Positions 1 through 12,914 are shown, counted from the stretch's first letter. The stretch: 64,000 nucleotides of DNA from Chlorokybus atmophyticus (GCA_009103225.1 RHPI01000008.1:530211-594210), one strand, 5' to 3'. The notes: generated by a model not told the origin, from the sequence alone. Numbers and translations: made by a program.

Positions 1-743
1 CATGCGGCACACGCCCACCTCCATGCCCTCGCGGCGGGGCAAGCGGGAACAAGATAACATGTCTCTAGTTCCCTGCTCCTATATGCAAGTTGCCTGATGA
101 CACAATCAGCTTACCTCATCAGCTTCCCACAGCAGGTAGCATGCACATGTATTTAGCAAAGTACATATGCCATACCTCGTATGGTGATCATTGGAATTGC
201 TGCGCATGCACTATCCCACCGCGCTTAACCGTTTCATCATCGCTGATCACCTTACTTGAAGCGAGCACAGGCTGCCGCAAAGCTGGCACTTATGGGCTGC
301 ATGTCATTCTTAACTTTGACTAGCACGGCTGCATTGACCTTAGCTTGGCTGACCCGCAAACCTTCCACCTCTAATGAATGATTGTGTGGTGTCGAAGTGA
401 TAGGTGGGTGTGCGTGCCTCTGCGACCCTTGACTGCTGTGCCTACTGTATCACATTCGCACTAGCTGGCCTTAAACCAACTTGCTCCATGTCTTTGACTG
501 CCAACGCCTCTGCATATGCTGTCACGGGCCAGAGGTGCATAGTAGGCAGCCTGGTCGCAACGCACAACTCAGCATGCGCACACTTCCCATTGCCCTGAAG
601 CTAAAAGTGGCAGCTAGAGTTCCAATGCACCGAGCTTTTCATTCCAGTGCTTCAACAACGTACTGTAGGGTTTATACATACGTTTCAGGTACCATCAAGG
701 CTTATGGGATGTCCAAAACAGGCTACAAAGACTTTAGCAGGTA
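1..743. other. Left-edge spacer downstream of the M23 gene
   Basis: This lies 3' of the M23 peptidase gene, whose stop codon is at 744-746. I see no exon-like reading frame with recognisable protein similarity and no structural RNA. The sequence is rich in the short palindrome TGCATGC, as are most spacers and introns here. Part of it is presumably the 3' UTR of the peptidase gene. Confidence 0.5.
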
Positions 744-2204
744 TCACAAGGCCCAGTGCTGTCGTTCCATCCACGGCTGCGGATCTACACATTCTCCATT
801 GACAAATAGGCCCCTGAAAATGAAGCCAACGATAAACACCGAGCAACTGCATCACAACTGCTCGATGCCACCAAATCTCGCACCCACAGCAGAGCTGACT
901 ATGGTGCTTACCAGTGCAAATGCGGGCCGGTCGCAACGCCTGTCTCCCCAACAGTTCCCAGTCTATCACCTGGTTTAACGAAATCCCCTTCCCTGTGGTC
1001 GTGAGAACAAGGCTCAAGTCAACGTCGACAGCTCCCTCGTGGAACAGTCTCAAGGGCATGAGACAAACAAGTACCTGACCGAGATCTCATCAAGGTGCAT
1101 CATAATGGATGTGACACCGTGACCATGGTCGACGCCGACGCAGTTACCGTGCACTTCAAACCCCTCAGACTCCTTTCCAACCAACACAACCTGCCCTGCT
1201 TGCGGTGCAACAACAGGATCTCCCTGGTCAGATCCATAATCCACTCCGCGATGATAGTAACTGTTCACAAATAGCAATAAACATCACAGCGGGCTATAGG
1301 CATGCCGCACGCAATGATGATACAGGACTGCATTCAACATGCTGCCATCATCTGTGCTTACTTCTCAGCAAAGACGCCATTGTAGAAGCGCTGTAGACCG
1401 TACTGCGTGGTAATGACTCCGTTATTTGGCTGGATGAAAGACCCTATCCAGTGCTGCTTAGGCGTGCGCGTTGCTCGCAGGGCCAGCACACGCTCCCATT
1501 CATGAGAAGTCCCTGCCCGCCCTGACTTGTTTTCAGTGAGCCATATGTGCTGAAGTGGAAAGGTTCTGGGCAGAACCTCTACTTGTGTCGTGAGTGGCCG
1601 ATGCCTACCGTCTTCAACCCTGACCTGCAAGCGCATCCTGGTGATCCAAAAATATGGTCGACATTGCCATCACAACAACACACATACACGCACACTGCCA
1701 CGTCTGTACTATTTTCATGTTGCCTGTGACTTGAGGTCACATATGCAACATGAAAACAGTACAGGTGTATGAACTACGTTCACGACGTACACGACACAAC
1801 TACTACTTGCCGTCAGGTAGCGGATGCCGGGCACGTCTAGCGGGCTGGTGGGCAGAAGTGCGCGCCAAGTATTGGCTTGTGCCGTCTTGTAGATGGGAAC
1901 TTCCGTCGCGCCGAATGTTAAGCGCACCTCCATTTTTGCTTTCAGCAGGTCACTGGCACCTCATCACACATGCTTACTGTCCGCCAGATAGACACGAGCA
2001 TTGGGCCTGCAAGCTCTGTAACTTGCACGCACCTACCGCAACCACTGATGGAGAGAGTCCATTACGCCCCGGGGTGGCTGAGGCCACACCAGCACAGCAA
2101 GCGTGTCACCTTGGCGCGGCCGTGCTGATGACAGCTTTACTTCTGGCTGGACTTGTGACAGACCCAAAGCGCCCACCAGCCATTGCATCGGGCTGTCTTT
2201 GGCC
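744..2204 (-). CDS. M23 family (LytM-type) metallopeptidase, multi-exon, 5' end unresolved
   Basis: Zinc metallopeptidase of the M23 fold; family members cut peptidoglycan-type peptides, and in a photosynthetic eukaryote a plastid or secreted location is possible. Exons I can join (minus strand): 1943 or so-1807, 1619-1362, 1260-1075, 992-912, 813-744. An earlier exon around 2204-2066 carries a beta-sandwich-like stretch (QGDTLAVLVWPQP), but its junction is not settled. Visible catalytic features are the first zinc ligands in YYHRGVDYG, a middle histidine in MMHLDEI and the last ligands in TGPHLHW, followed by the usual ending VNGECVDPQPW. The upstream exons read TFGATEVPIYKT and ITTQYGLQRFYNG, matching the domain that precedes M23 in cyanobacterial and algal homologues. 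All metal ligands are present, so the enzyme looks active. The start codon and signal or transit peptide are not determined. Family call is firm; substrate is unknown. Confidence 0.82.
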
Positions 2205-2221
2205 TGCATGCACCAATGCAA

Positions 2222-3378
2222 GTCTTAGCTAGCTTGACCTTGAGCTTGCTTGTTTGCAGTTCATTGTTGTATGTGCCTGGTGACACTCAGTTGACGCGCT
2301 CCACAAGAGGTGATTGCCAAGAAACCTTACAGTGTGTGTGTGTGTCTGCAGAACATGCAACGCTTGCCTGGCCAGTATTCAATGCAGTCGATATAGTTGC
2401 AAAGTCCAGACCAAACCGTGCCCTTCTCTGCAACCCCTGCCATATGCGCGCATCACAAGTTAATGCTGGAAGCCAAAAGCTGAATGAGCTGCATTGAGTT
2501 GGATGCTTGCCCCACGTACTAACACTGCACACTTGTTGGCCGTAAACAATGCATGTATGCACTTTAAAACAGGTGCATATATACTGCCTGCTCTATCTCC
2601 ACCATCACAAAGCATGCAACCATGCATCAAGGATGAAGGACATAAGGGTTTGTGTCAGGATAGCGGAGGTTGAAGCTATCATAAGCCAGCCTCTCACTCA
2701 ACACGTGCCTAAGACTGGTGGTTCTCCCAAGGTTCGCTGAGACAGGACAGGGGACTTCGGTTGTTTCCAAGGGTGGCCTCAGGAAACAGAAAACCCCTGA
2801 GATCACCTCTGAGAAGCCGCTCATTCGTTATGGTTGAGAAAGCAGGTCACACTCACATGCATGCCCAAAGTATGTTTGCAAAGACATGGACTCTCCTACA
2901 GCGAGCTACCTTCGTTTGGTTACTGTGACGGATGTTCAGCACATGTCTACGGTCTAGAATGACCGTCGACGGTGCCGCCGCCACCGCCGCCAGAAGTTGG
3001 GCAGTGTGCCGCAACTTGTCCGCATTGCCCCAATGCAGCTGACGCTGCTCCTGACGCTCCCGCACGGACACCGTAGGCACCGTTGCGGTCATCGCCACCG
3101 CCGCCGATGACGACCGCAACTCTCCGCGCCTTCCCATGCCAACCAGCCCTATCCAGCAATTGCCTAAGCCAGCCTCATCACACTGCCGCTCTCACCGCCA
3201 CCGCCACCGCCACTGACCACAATGATGACGACAGCGACAGCAGGGACCCTGAATTTGGGTTCTCTTGCCCCAACTTAGGCTCTCTGCCTTGATGGGGACC
3301 TACCATTGGGACCTGGACCTAGACCTCAAACCCTAGCCCTAAAAAACCCTGCGGGTTGGTTGGGCGGCGGCGGTGGCC
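2222..3378. promoter_or_regulatory. Divergent intergenic region between M23 peptidase and SF3A3
   Basis: The two genes are transcribed away from each other, so this roughly 1.1-kb stretch should hold both promoters and 5' UTRs. Content: a short (GT)n run near 2333-2345, GC-rich CCGCCACCGCCG runs at 2970-3220, and CCCTAAA-like words at 3325-3350 just before the SF3A3 start. I cannot assign a TATA box or a transcription start. Confidence 0.45.
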
Positions 3379-6044
3379 ATGGCGGCGACGTTGCTGGAGC
3401 AGGCTCGGCAGCTGCATGAGGATCTTGAGCGCGGAGAGAAACTTGCTTCGCGAGTCCAGCAGGTAACTTGTCGCAGTTGCAGTGCTTGCGCGCTGCAACA
3501 GTCTCGCTGTGCTGTGAGCTTTGCGTTGTTTGCGGTGACCGCAAACAATGCAACTGCATACTATGTGGAGTATGCCTTTCTGTATGCGTTTTGAGGCACT
3601 GCATTAGCACTGCATCGGCACATTGCAAGCAGGCGTCGTTTGTGCTACCAACTTCGTGAAATCATTTGTATTTTGCATGCATGCGCTGTATGGCCGCTTC
3701 CTCTGATGACAATATATGTTAACGTGCAATTGCAAGCAGCTCTGGTCAATGCCATTGAAAACTCTGTGTGTTGTTTAGACGCCGCCAAAGCTGCACAAAG
3801 ACGCTCTGCTGCAAAAGCACAAGGTTGCTCGTCTTGTGGCGTTGGCGCAAGAGCGAGCCGCAAGGTTGGCGACGTATTACGAAGACAAGGACAATGCGAG
3901 GTCGGAGGAGATTGCTGCATTGGGAGGCGCCAATGCTTACTCACAGTTCTACGATCGGCTCAAAGAGGTGGGTGTATAGCGTGATCTGTTGTTTGTCATA
4001 ATTCTGTGCTTTTGCTTGTTGTCCTGTTGTTTTGAATGTCTTTCCTGCTTGTTTCATATCAGATATCACATTAGTGACTCTAACTTCTTCCTCTTTTTAA
4101 AAATTTGACAGTTGTCCGAATTCAACGAATTGCATGTTCAGCCCTAATGTATACTGCTTTGCAGGTGAGGGACTACCATCGGCGGTACCCAAGTGCTGAG
4201 CTCGTGACGCCGGAAGAAGAGGCGAGTGAGCTGTTGAAGATAGAGCCGGTTGTGGAGTTTGCCGGAGAGGAGATGGTCGGGCGGTATCTTGACCTGCAGA
4301 CTTTTCACAGCAAGTTTGTTAACGCACGCTTTGGCCGGTCCGTGGACTACATAGCTTACTTGGAAGAGTTCACAGCTTTTGACGACATTCCCCGCAACAC
4401 TAAGGACAAGGCTTACAAGGCCTATCTCGAGGAGCTGCTCGTGTACCTCACGTCCTTCTTTGAACGCACGCAACCGCTTGAAGACGTGCACAAGCTTTTG
4501 AAACAGGTTAGTGCCAACTTGCTGACCCTGATCTCGTGTTTGTCTAGATTGTATCAGGTGTGGACTTGACCAGATTGCAGGCTTCATCCACTTTGAGTGG
4601 CTTACAAGTTTTGTTGTTAGGCAGATGAAGACTTTGAGCAGAGGTGGGAGGAGGGTAGAGCGATAGGTTGGGCAGACAAAGGAGCCGGCACTAGTCAGCC
4701 GGAAGCGAAGCCGATAATTGACTTGAACGATTTTGACACGGTTGAGAAGCTGGTCGCGTTGGGACCAGACAACTTGAAAGAGGTATGCACGCTTGTTGCG
4801 GCAATTGATTGTTTGGTATGAGCTCAACGTTGGCAGGTAGCGCATTCCTTGCCTATGCATTGTGATGGTGATCACGCAGCTATGCTCTTCACTGCGTGTT
4901 GTTATTCGAGTGCAACTCAATTTTGTCAGCCACCTCTAGGCCACTGCCACTGTATCTAGGTGTTGAGCATCAGATTCAACTATGGACGAGTTGCAGTTCA
5001 GGCAAATGCTGTTGCACAGGCACTTGCGGTTCTGGGGCTCAAAGCTGGCGGCACGCTTCAAGAGAGAGCGCAAAGGTTACTACTAACAAAAGGAGTCCCT
5101 CTCAGCTCGCTGGACCGCAAGCATTTTGCAAAGGGCGCTGCGCCACCAAAAGCAGTCGATCCCGATGATCCCGCGGCTGCTAAGCAGTTGGCTGCCAACA
5201 AAGCTATTGCCGCCCTTGAACACCGAACCCGCAAGTTGGCTCAAACCATGTCTGATGTGAGTACTCGAGCTGCTGGAGTTAATCAGCATCTTAGTAACAT
5301 CATTTCATGTGTCTTTGTTACGGTGCGGTTCAACCAATCTGCACATGTACTGAATTGCTGGCTCGCAGGTGGTCAGTAATACGAGGGCGAATGTAGAGAA
5401 GAAGCAGACGCAAACATTTGAAGAGATGGAGGCAGAGCTTGCTGCTGCGGAAGAGGAAGCTGCGCCAAATCAGGCGTCGGACTCCGATGACGAAGATGAG
5501 ACTATCTACAACCCGTTGAAGCTGCCGCTGGGTCCTGATGGGAAGCCCATCCCGTACTGGCTGTATAAGCTGCACGGGTTGAATCAGGAGTTCAAGTGTG
5601 AAATATGCGGGAATCAGAGCTACTGGGGGCGGCGCGCCTTTGAGCGGCATTTTAAAGAGTTCCGGCATCAGCACGGCATGCGCTGCCTCGGTATACCAAA
5701 CACGAAGGCCTTCTTTGAAGTCACGCAGGTACATGAGCTACTATGCTGTAGCTCTTGATCTAATCTGCAAGGATGCTTAGGGTATCACATTCCCAGAGTC
5801 ATCTCACGCAATCACAGCTGCGAGACATACTCTGTCTTGAATCAGAAGTAGTAGTTCGTGTATTCTGGTTCTGAGGCTCTCAATTTGGCAGATTTCTGAC
5901 GCGCAAGCGCTGTGGGAGCGCATCAAGTCATCAAGCCAGGTCACCAGCTGGAAACCGGACTTGGAAGAAGAGTATGAGGACAGGGAAGGAAACGTGTACA
6001 ATAAGAAGACGTATACAGATCTACAGCGTCAAGGACTGATATGA
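3379..6044 (+). CDS. SF3A3: Splicing factor 3A subunit 3 (SF3a60 / Prp9 homologue)
   Basis: Subunit of the SF3a heterotrimer of the 17S U2 snRNP, needed in the nucleus for prespliceosome assembly at the branch site. Seven exons: 3379-3462, 3779-3967, 4165-4506, 4621-4782, 5002-5256, 5369-5728, 5892-6044. The lengths sum to 514 codons plus stop, close to the roughly 500 of the human protein. Collinear with human SF3A3 throughout: N-terminal LLEQARQLHEDLERG, the block GRYLDLQTFHSKFVN, the SAP-like GGTLQERAQRL, an acidic stretch, then the C-terminal matrin-type zinc finger. Its ligands are Cys421, Cys424, His438 and His444, within KCEICGN and FERHFKEFRH. It ends YTDLQRQGLI. The ATG in GCCATGG context starts the family N-terminus; an upstream in-frame GTG is not needed. 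All introns are GT-AG. Confidence 0.97.
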
Positions 6045-7750
6045 AATGCGCATTCTTACCCACAGGCAATTGCTGGGGCTTGGGCTAAGCATGCGACCAA
6101 GGGCCACTAGCTGTGGTCGGCATTTGTGGAACCAAGACATGTGCACAGATGCCTCATGTATGCACATATGCACGAGAAAACATGCTTTCACCACCTCTGC
6201 TCTTATGTTGAATGCTTTCATGCAAGCATGCAAGTTAGCAACACATGAGTGCATGCAGAATGGTCAGCAGCACATCGCCTACAAATGGCACCAAGTGCTT
6301 GGATTGATATGGGTCGTTAACATATACTTCAGATACCCGGATCACGGTGACCTCGAAGCGGAGGACCGCAGTGACAAGAACTCTATGTGCATTGACTTGC
6401 AGCCAGATTGTGACCTCGAAGTTCGGTTGTCAATCCAACTCAGCTACAAGTCTTTGTTGATGAAGGCATAGGCAAACACAAGCGCGGCAGTCCCAACCAA
6501 CCAGCATAGCAACAATAAATACACATGTTGCACTCGCTTCATCTTACTTTGCCTAATACAATTCTACACCACGCACCACGCCCTGCCTGCAGGTACCAAC
6601 CGGTCTTGCTGGCTGTACGTCGTCGATGCTGTCGTCGTTCCCTTGAACTTAGCTAGAAACATTAGGCCCCTAGCTAAGCCCTCTGGTGAATAAAGCTCTG
6701 GGTGGGTGGGTGGCTGTGCGTGGGACTGTAGTTTGCCATGTGTGCTTTTGCATGTGTGGCATAGCGTGCAGTGCATGAATGCAGCACTTTATTGGATTTG
6801 TGCAGCTGGCCCGCCAGCGCATGGTCTGTGCGTTGCATCGTGCGCGCAGGCGCTGATCGTCATGGAGCGAGGCGCTGCGGCCGCTCAGGCTGCCATAGCA
6901 GGATGAGCTCTGGTGTCCGCAGGCCCACCGACGACGGAGGTGGCCACTACCCTGGCAATGGAGTGAGGAGTGCTAGTGATGGCGCTCTACTTGAGCGCGT
7001 AGTACACAGTTGTGGCGATGGGAGTACTGTGTGCTCGCATGCATATCGTGTGTACATAAAATGCGCAATTGGAGCGAACATGCATAGAACATACATGAGC
7101 AACCTAGCATCACACGCTCACCGTCAACAAATCTATTACTTGTCAACCACCGGGCTACCACTATACTACGCATATTGTGTGCATATCCGTCCGAAGGATT
7201 GCAGCATGCACTGAGTGCTGTGCGTGTGTGGTGTGGGGCAAGTGAACTGGACATGCAGTACCGACGTTCAAATTTGGTATATGCGCTCTCTGTTCTCTCT
7301 CTCTGTATATATTACGACACGCATGCAACTATTCGATTGACGTCTACTGCCATGCCTAACCATGCATGACAGCCGCACACACAACTTGACTATGCTACCC
7401 CGGGTGACCGTGTGTATACGTTGAAGGTGGTAATGGTTGGAATGCATGACTGCCCCTTTGACGTGTTTGCGCATGCTGGCTTGTGCGCATCACTCGTTTT
7501 GTACATATATATGGACTAGGTTTTTACGTAGTGGTGGTCCAAACTGAGCTCAGCATTTGTACCAAGCTGTATTGCAAGCAGGAGCTCTGGGCCTACAGCG
7601 GCGTACCAAGACAGCGCGCGCCGTTGCCAGCGTCATATTTGCCACGCTCTGTGAAGCTGGGCGTGGTGGAATCGCAACATGCAAAGGTTTACACGAAATT
7701 GCAAGCGAATGGCCATCCGCTGAAACGCCTGCTCGCGACTTTGCGTTACA
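6045..7750. other. Spacer between SF3A3 and SRC2-like gene, left part
   Basis: Convergent intergenic region holding the SF3A3 3' UTR. No supported gene. It contains repeat fragments: a stretch at 6640-6700 with AACTTAGCTAG and GGCCCCTAGCTAAGC resembles pieces near 26870-26915 and 43480-43520. A CACCGGG word at 7148-7155 resembles the core of the dispersed repeat described at 43.5-45.5 kb. A short CT/TA microsatellite lies at 7285-7310. Confidence 0.5.
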
Positions 7751-7759
7751 AGATGGTGG

Positions 7760-8400
7760 TCAACAACGCATATGCATACTCCACCACCTTTGTTGTTCAA
7801 GCTGGCACTTTGCAGCCGTGTCGAAGCAACGCAGCAACTGCGCAGCAGCGGCATCAACTGCACGGGGAGTAGGCTATCCGGTAATGCAGCTTGCCCGTGC
7901 TCGTGAAGGGCCACCCAACCCCACCCAACCTCACCGACAGCACCTAACTGTCAGCTCCCGCACAACGGGGCTGCGCTGTGCAGTGCTGACGTTCGCACTG
8001 CACAGCGAGGGTTAGGGTAGCGAGGGAGAACAGAGCGGGGACTCTGCGGAAGAGAGTGGCGGGGAGGAGGGGAAGAGCAGGAGGGAGGCAGACGTCGTCT
8101 GTGCTGCTAGTAGCCTTGCCATTGTCAACATCGACTGATTGTACATCCGTGTGGGCAGGTGATTACTCTATAATATGCATGCTGGTGTGAACTAACGGGG
8201 TAGGGGTTAGTGCGTTAGGTAGAGTTGAGAGCAGCCCGGTGGTATGAGGTATTAACATGCCATTGCGTGTGCCTTGCACTGAGTGTGGTATATCGCAATG
8301 CAAGTGCGTGACACCTTGCGTACTACTTATGTAGCATAATGTAGCATACTATCCCTTGTATACATGCTGCATGCGGCTATGGCTTTTATTACTGATGTAC
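7760..8400 (-). repeat. Dispersed repeat copy (pyrimidine-tract family), minus orientation
   Basis: Read on the minus strand, this segment matches the copy at 44.85-45.53 kb in order: a pyrimidine tract (8130-8020), a GTTAGG word, GTTGGGTGG repeats (7930-7905), then ACGGGCAAGCTGCATTAC and CCTACTCCCCGTGCAG. The segment 8330-8380 (AGCATACTATCCCTTG) also recurs near 18090-18115. No coding capacity. Probably a non-autonomous mobile element; its termini are not defined. Confidence 0.6.
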
Positions 8401-8742
8401 GCCAAGCTCATGCCCTCAGCCGCAGGTCCAGCACATCAGGTTGGTTACTCCCACATCACATGTCAGCAGCATATATAATGTGACCACCTTGCAATGCTTG
8501 CGTCAATCAACTGGTCGGGTAAACACGACATGGCAACTGGAATTGTACACTCTGATTACAAGTTCAAGCCTTGGCTGATAGCGCTACTGAAAAACACAGC
8601 AAGGCTGAAACTCTCAGCCGTTGCTGTGATATGAAGAGAAGGCCTGACTAGAAAAGCTGGCCAGCTGTGCTGGAAGGACATGCCAGCTTGAACTACAGCT
8701 GTACTGTACAAGACAATGCTGCTGGCAGTGCCTGAGAGCTAA

Positions 8743-10575
8743 CTAGTCAAACAAAGCTTCACCCAGGAGCAGACCACCCAGGCCTGCAAGAAGCATTGAG
8801 CCACCACCAAAGTTGGACTTGTGCTTTGGCTGCTTGTATTTGTGGCCCTGCTGCTGGTAGCTGGCGTACTGATGGCCTCCATTGGGTGGCACCAGCACTA
8901 CAGGGCTAGTTGCAGGTGCGTACCCTACACAACAAATAATAATAGTTAGCCACTCACGCTTGGTTGAGAAATTAACTACGCTGCAGAATTGAACCCACCC
9001 GTTGGAGGGTGCCCAGCTTGTGGGTATCCGGCAGGTTTAGGTAGAGCCGGGGATGCTTGCCCATAGTAACCTGTAGGAGGGCACTTGAGTACAGGCAAGA
9101 TGGGCACCAATGCATGCTTAACGCACGTGCATATGCATACTCAAGCAACTGTATTAGAGTACGTCGTGTGCATTAGTGGAATGCACCTGTTGGTTGATAG
9201 GGTGGGGGTGGTGGATAGCTCTGTGAACTGCTCGCTGGAGGGTAGGCAGAGGCTGCGGGGGGGTAGCCGTAGCCACCGTATGCACCTGGCTGCTGAGCCG
9301 ATGGAGGAGGCGGAGGGTAAGGAGTTGAAGAGGGTGGTTGACTGATGCTGGATGGATAGCCACTAGCAGGGGCGAGGGGCTTGCCAGTGAACGGGTCAAA
9401 TTTCGCCTGTGGCATGCCGGGTGCCGGGTATCCCTGCTGAGCTGCCTGCGGGTATGGCGCTGCAGGATACTGCTGTTGTTGAGCACCATAGACCTGTGGA
9501 GACTACTATAAGTCAGGTGACGAACGACCAAATGTACGCAGCCAGGGCCACTAATGCGTGATTGCAAGGTAGCAACAAGCTAGTCAGCCGCATGACCACT
9601 TGCAAACTGTAGTGTACCTGAGTGTAAGCTGGTGGGTTTTTTATTGGTGCTGGCGTTCCAGTGTAAGCTCCGGCGTGTTGTGTGTTGACCTGGAGGGGGC
9701 AGCGTAAGTACACTGAACTATGGCTCAACTCGTTCATAATAATGACCTGTCCAGGTACATACCGCTGGTGTGAATTTAAGTGATGCATTCAGAACGCCAT
9801 GCTGCTTTCCCGACTTCCTAAACACTGGATATGCGCTTGTGTCACTCATGGAGTTGAATGCTTTCAACAGCGGTATCCTGCATCATAACTGTCAGTTCCT
9901 AACAATCAACAAGCTGAAACTGTTACCATGAGCTGAATCTCACCCCCTCGATGTTGTTACCTTGCAGAACCAATAAAATCGTCATTGAGGATGTTGGCAT
10001 TGTAAATGTCTACAACGACTTCGTGCACACCCTCTGTGACTTGAAAGGTAAACTTCTCGTTCCATACTGGTCGAGTGCCTTGATCTGCAAGGCAGGGCGG
10101 AATCAGGCCACTCACGCTCGTGCTCTACCTTAATATGCGCTCACCAAAATGGCACCGCACGCACCTGTTGCTGTCCGTGTCCGAAACCTTGTCTTGTTGA
10201 GGGCGACTATAGCATATGGGTCTTGGCGACCTGATCAAAGCAAGGCATCAGTTACATGCAGAGTGCAATCGACGGCAACAGCAGGACCTAGCTCACATAT
10301 CAGCAGCAGTCGCAGAACAGTCACTCACCAAGTGTCTCCGTATCCTTCAGCCCATTGGCAGAGTGCACTGTGGCAAACCAGAGAAAAAACAGATTAGTAA
10401 CAAATGTCAAGCCCAAATAGCCATGAAGCAGACGCTCTTAACATAGTGCACTCTGTGCGAACAGGCGCACAAGGCTGCCTGTTCTTTCCCCGTACAACTG
10501 CCTGCTTGCGACGAAGCAGTGACAGCAGTCATCTGCACAAGGCTTACATGTGACTTCAAGCGTGCCGGCCGGCAT
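8743..10575 (-). CDS. SRC2-like C2-domain protein with Pro/Tyr/Gln-rich middle and Gly-rich tail
   Basis: Nine exons on the minus strand: 10575-10548, 10367-10329, 10230-10165, 10084-9961, 9877-9763, 9689-9618, 9493-9187, 9070-8999, 8924-8743; total 1005 nt, 334 residues. Residues 3-130 form a C2 domain (GTLEVTLHSANGLKDTE, RQDPYAIVALNKTRFRT, TRPVWNEKFTFQV, NDDFIGSA). Residues 130-300 are a low-complexity region rich in Pro, Tyr, Gln, Ala and Gly. The C-terminus is a lysine-containing segment followed by a hydrophobic Gly/Leu tail (GGGSMLLAGLGGLLLGEALF). This order is that of plant SRC2 (soybean gene regulated by cold) proteins, which bind membranes through C2 and are linked to stress responses. 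The role in this organism is inferred. Calcium-binding aspartates are partly present. Confidence 0.9.
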
Positions 10576-11640
10576 GCTGTGCTTGCGTGCTTGTCCTCTC
10601 CTGCTGTTCAGCCCAAGGGCTTGATGCCAACCAACGCTCCTGTGTACCTGACACTGCCTTTTCACTGCTCCCTGACAGGAAGGCCTGCAACAAACCATCA
10701 TTGGATGTCAAACGTCACCTAACGCTCTTTCATGGTGACTAACGCCAAAGGCGAGAGCATCAACCGCAAACTACATCGCCGACGTGAACAAGCATGGACC
10801 GCAAACAAGCATGGACCGCAAACAACACGTAGCAGTCACAACAACGCACACCAACATACCAACAAGAACCCCTGCCCCCCACCCACCCCCCACCCCCACC
10901 CACCCCGCGCGTCAGAAAGCACGCTGGCACTCACCGTACCTCAATATGAAGCACTCCTCGCTTCAGCTAGCACTCAAACTCCCCACGACAGACGTTTCCT
11001 TGCCTCGGAAGCTTACTCCCAAACAAGCCCGCCCAGGCTACAACACCACCGCCGACACCGCCAACAGCAACACCGCCGCCACTCACACCGCCTTTGATCA
11101 CAGCAACCTGCTGCAAATTATGCGCCGTAAGCTTGCTCGCAACCTTTGGCGCACAGCGCTCCGTTGATGGTCCGGACAGGGCGTAGAGCGCCCATTTCAT
11201 AGGGGAGCACCATACCCTAAGTAGGGGCTTAGAGTCATCATTGCTGAAGCGAGCGGTTCGGTACACGCGGCGCGTATGCGAAAGCCTGCATCAACGGTTC
11301 AGAGCGCTTAGCAAGCCGGGTAGTCGCGACGTTTCCGGGCGTTACGGCCGTTGGATCGGGATCAGGCTGATGCGGTGTGCACAGACTGAACCTGGCACGG
11401 AAATCTAGCGCGCGGACTGAACGATGATGTCGTCGGCGGCTGAGGAGTGTGCGCGCTGATGTGGATTCACTTCCGTTTGCGCATAACCATGAGTAAGCAA
11501 ACGATCGTGGTTGTCGTGGTGCGCCGCAATGCTACAATTCAACACTGTATAAGCATATTGGTCGTGTGCTCGCGTCGCAGATGGCCCGCTATTGGACGTT
11601 CCCAGTGAGTGGGGACCCCCCCCCCCCCCAAACACTCATA
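10576..11640. other. Spacer upstream of the SRC2-like gene
   Basis: Holds the promoter and 5' UTR of the SRC2-like gene. Features: a perfect 17-bp tandem duplication (10788-10804 and 10805-10821, unit ACAAGCATGGACCGCAA), a cytosine-rich run at 10870-10905 and a poly-C run of about 15 bases at 11617-11631. The poly-C run marks the switch into AT-rich DNA. Reading frames here show no recognisable protein. Confidence 0.5.
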
Positions 11641-12700
11641 CAGTCTACCCCCGTTATAGGAATCACACTTTACTATCCTTCCACTTTACATTCCATTCAC
11701 GGGGTTATTTTCTGGCGCTTATAAGAATAAGTACCTTTGTACTGTTAAGATATATATTCCACTCCCATGGGTATTGCCGGAAAAGCTCAAGCCACGTTAT
11801 CATATGCTAACGTGGCACAAAAACTAATATTTAATGATTTAATGTTATTAACATAATATTATATTTGAGGCAACGACATGCTTATTTCACATAACAATAA
11901 AGTAAGCATGCTGTTATCGAGGTATTCTCCATTACAAGACCAAGCCCATTTAACATTTCAAGTCGTCGCTTTATTTTATTACGTACAAGACTATTTCACT
12001 AACCGATGATATTTACCTGCATAATGATCCCTCTTTGACATCTATGACCTTAACGGGGTTAAAGGTCTTTTAACGGAGGTAGACTATACCGCCCCTCTGT
12101 GCAAGGTGTGATTATAGTTGCTGAATGATGCATAATGTGTGGCATGGTAGGTGAAACTAGGTACTTGCATATTGAATATATGATTCTGCATTAACGTTTA
12201 CGTTTACGCTATGGCTGAAGCTTGAAGTATATGACATGAATAGTACTTAAGCTAAATCAGCAAGAGCGATTCATTGTACTTTGGGAACCCGCTAGACTCG
12301 AGGGTAGTTACAAAATATGCAACCAATCCGTTAAAAAGCCAATTATTTGCCATCCACATGACATGTCACTTGGATTGCAAATGTTGAAGTTCATCAATTT
12401 GTCGTATTGTACAATTGGTAATCGTTACCAAGAATACACAAAACTCACTTGCGGTCATTGTGTATTTTGTATATGTACACAATTCATACAAAAATTGTGC
12501 ATCACCCCTCCTCAAACCCACTCGGTCTCCGTAAATTCACGTATTACTCAGTTTTGCTATCGCCTTATCTTGTAGCAAATACTTGCACAAAACTTTTATA
12601 AGAAAATACGTGCCTCACCAAGTACACAAACATGTAAAAAACTTTGGTCCAATAGCGACAAACACGAGCTCTCGGCACCAAACATCACACTTTGTAAACA
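11641..12700. other. AT-rich island, no gene seen
   Basis: Base composition changes abruptly after the poly-C run at 11617-11631 to visibly AT-rich sequence (for example TTTAATGATTTAATG and ATTATATTTGAG) and returns to GC-richer sequence by about 12700. No reading frame of note, no tRNA and no recognisable organelle gene. The word TGCACAAAACTTTT (12587-12600) recurs in the second AT-rich stretch near 21411. The origin is unknown. Confidence 0.55.
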
Positions 12701-12914
12701 AAAGACTGCACGCGCCCATGCACCTCTGAGCTAGAGGCTGCAATCATGTAAAGGCCCCCCATTAAAGATTGGTCAAGCACATCAGAAATACTGGCAGAAG
12801 TCAATGATTGCGTATGAAGCCATGGTCACGAACCGTATGGTTAGCAAACACTAGTCGCTGCCACTGCGAGTCTACCGGGCAACGCTGCTCTGCAGCAGAT
12901 TGCCACCTACAGTA

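Noticed and set aside
3320-3352. CCCTAAA-like words suggesting an internal telomere repeat
   Set aside because: Only scattered, imperfect units occur; no tandem array of the plant-type heptamer.
4144-4920. A 258-codon minus-strand frame over SF3A3 exons 3 and 4
   Set aside because: It spans both exons and introns of a well-supported gene on the other strand and resembles no protein.
7557-8015. Overlapping 130-150 codon frames near 7.5-8.0 kb as genes
   Set aside because: They fall in a repeat copy and spacer, share no protein similarity and lack exon signals.
11641-12700. AT-rich island as plastid or mitochondrial insertion
   Set aside because: No organelle gene, tRNA or rRNA segment is recognisable; without a search this cannot be claimed, so it is listed only as a question.
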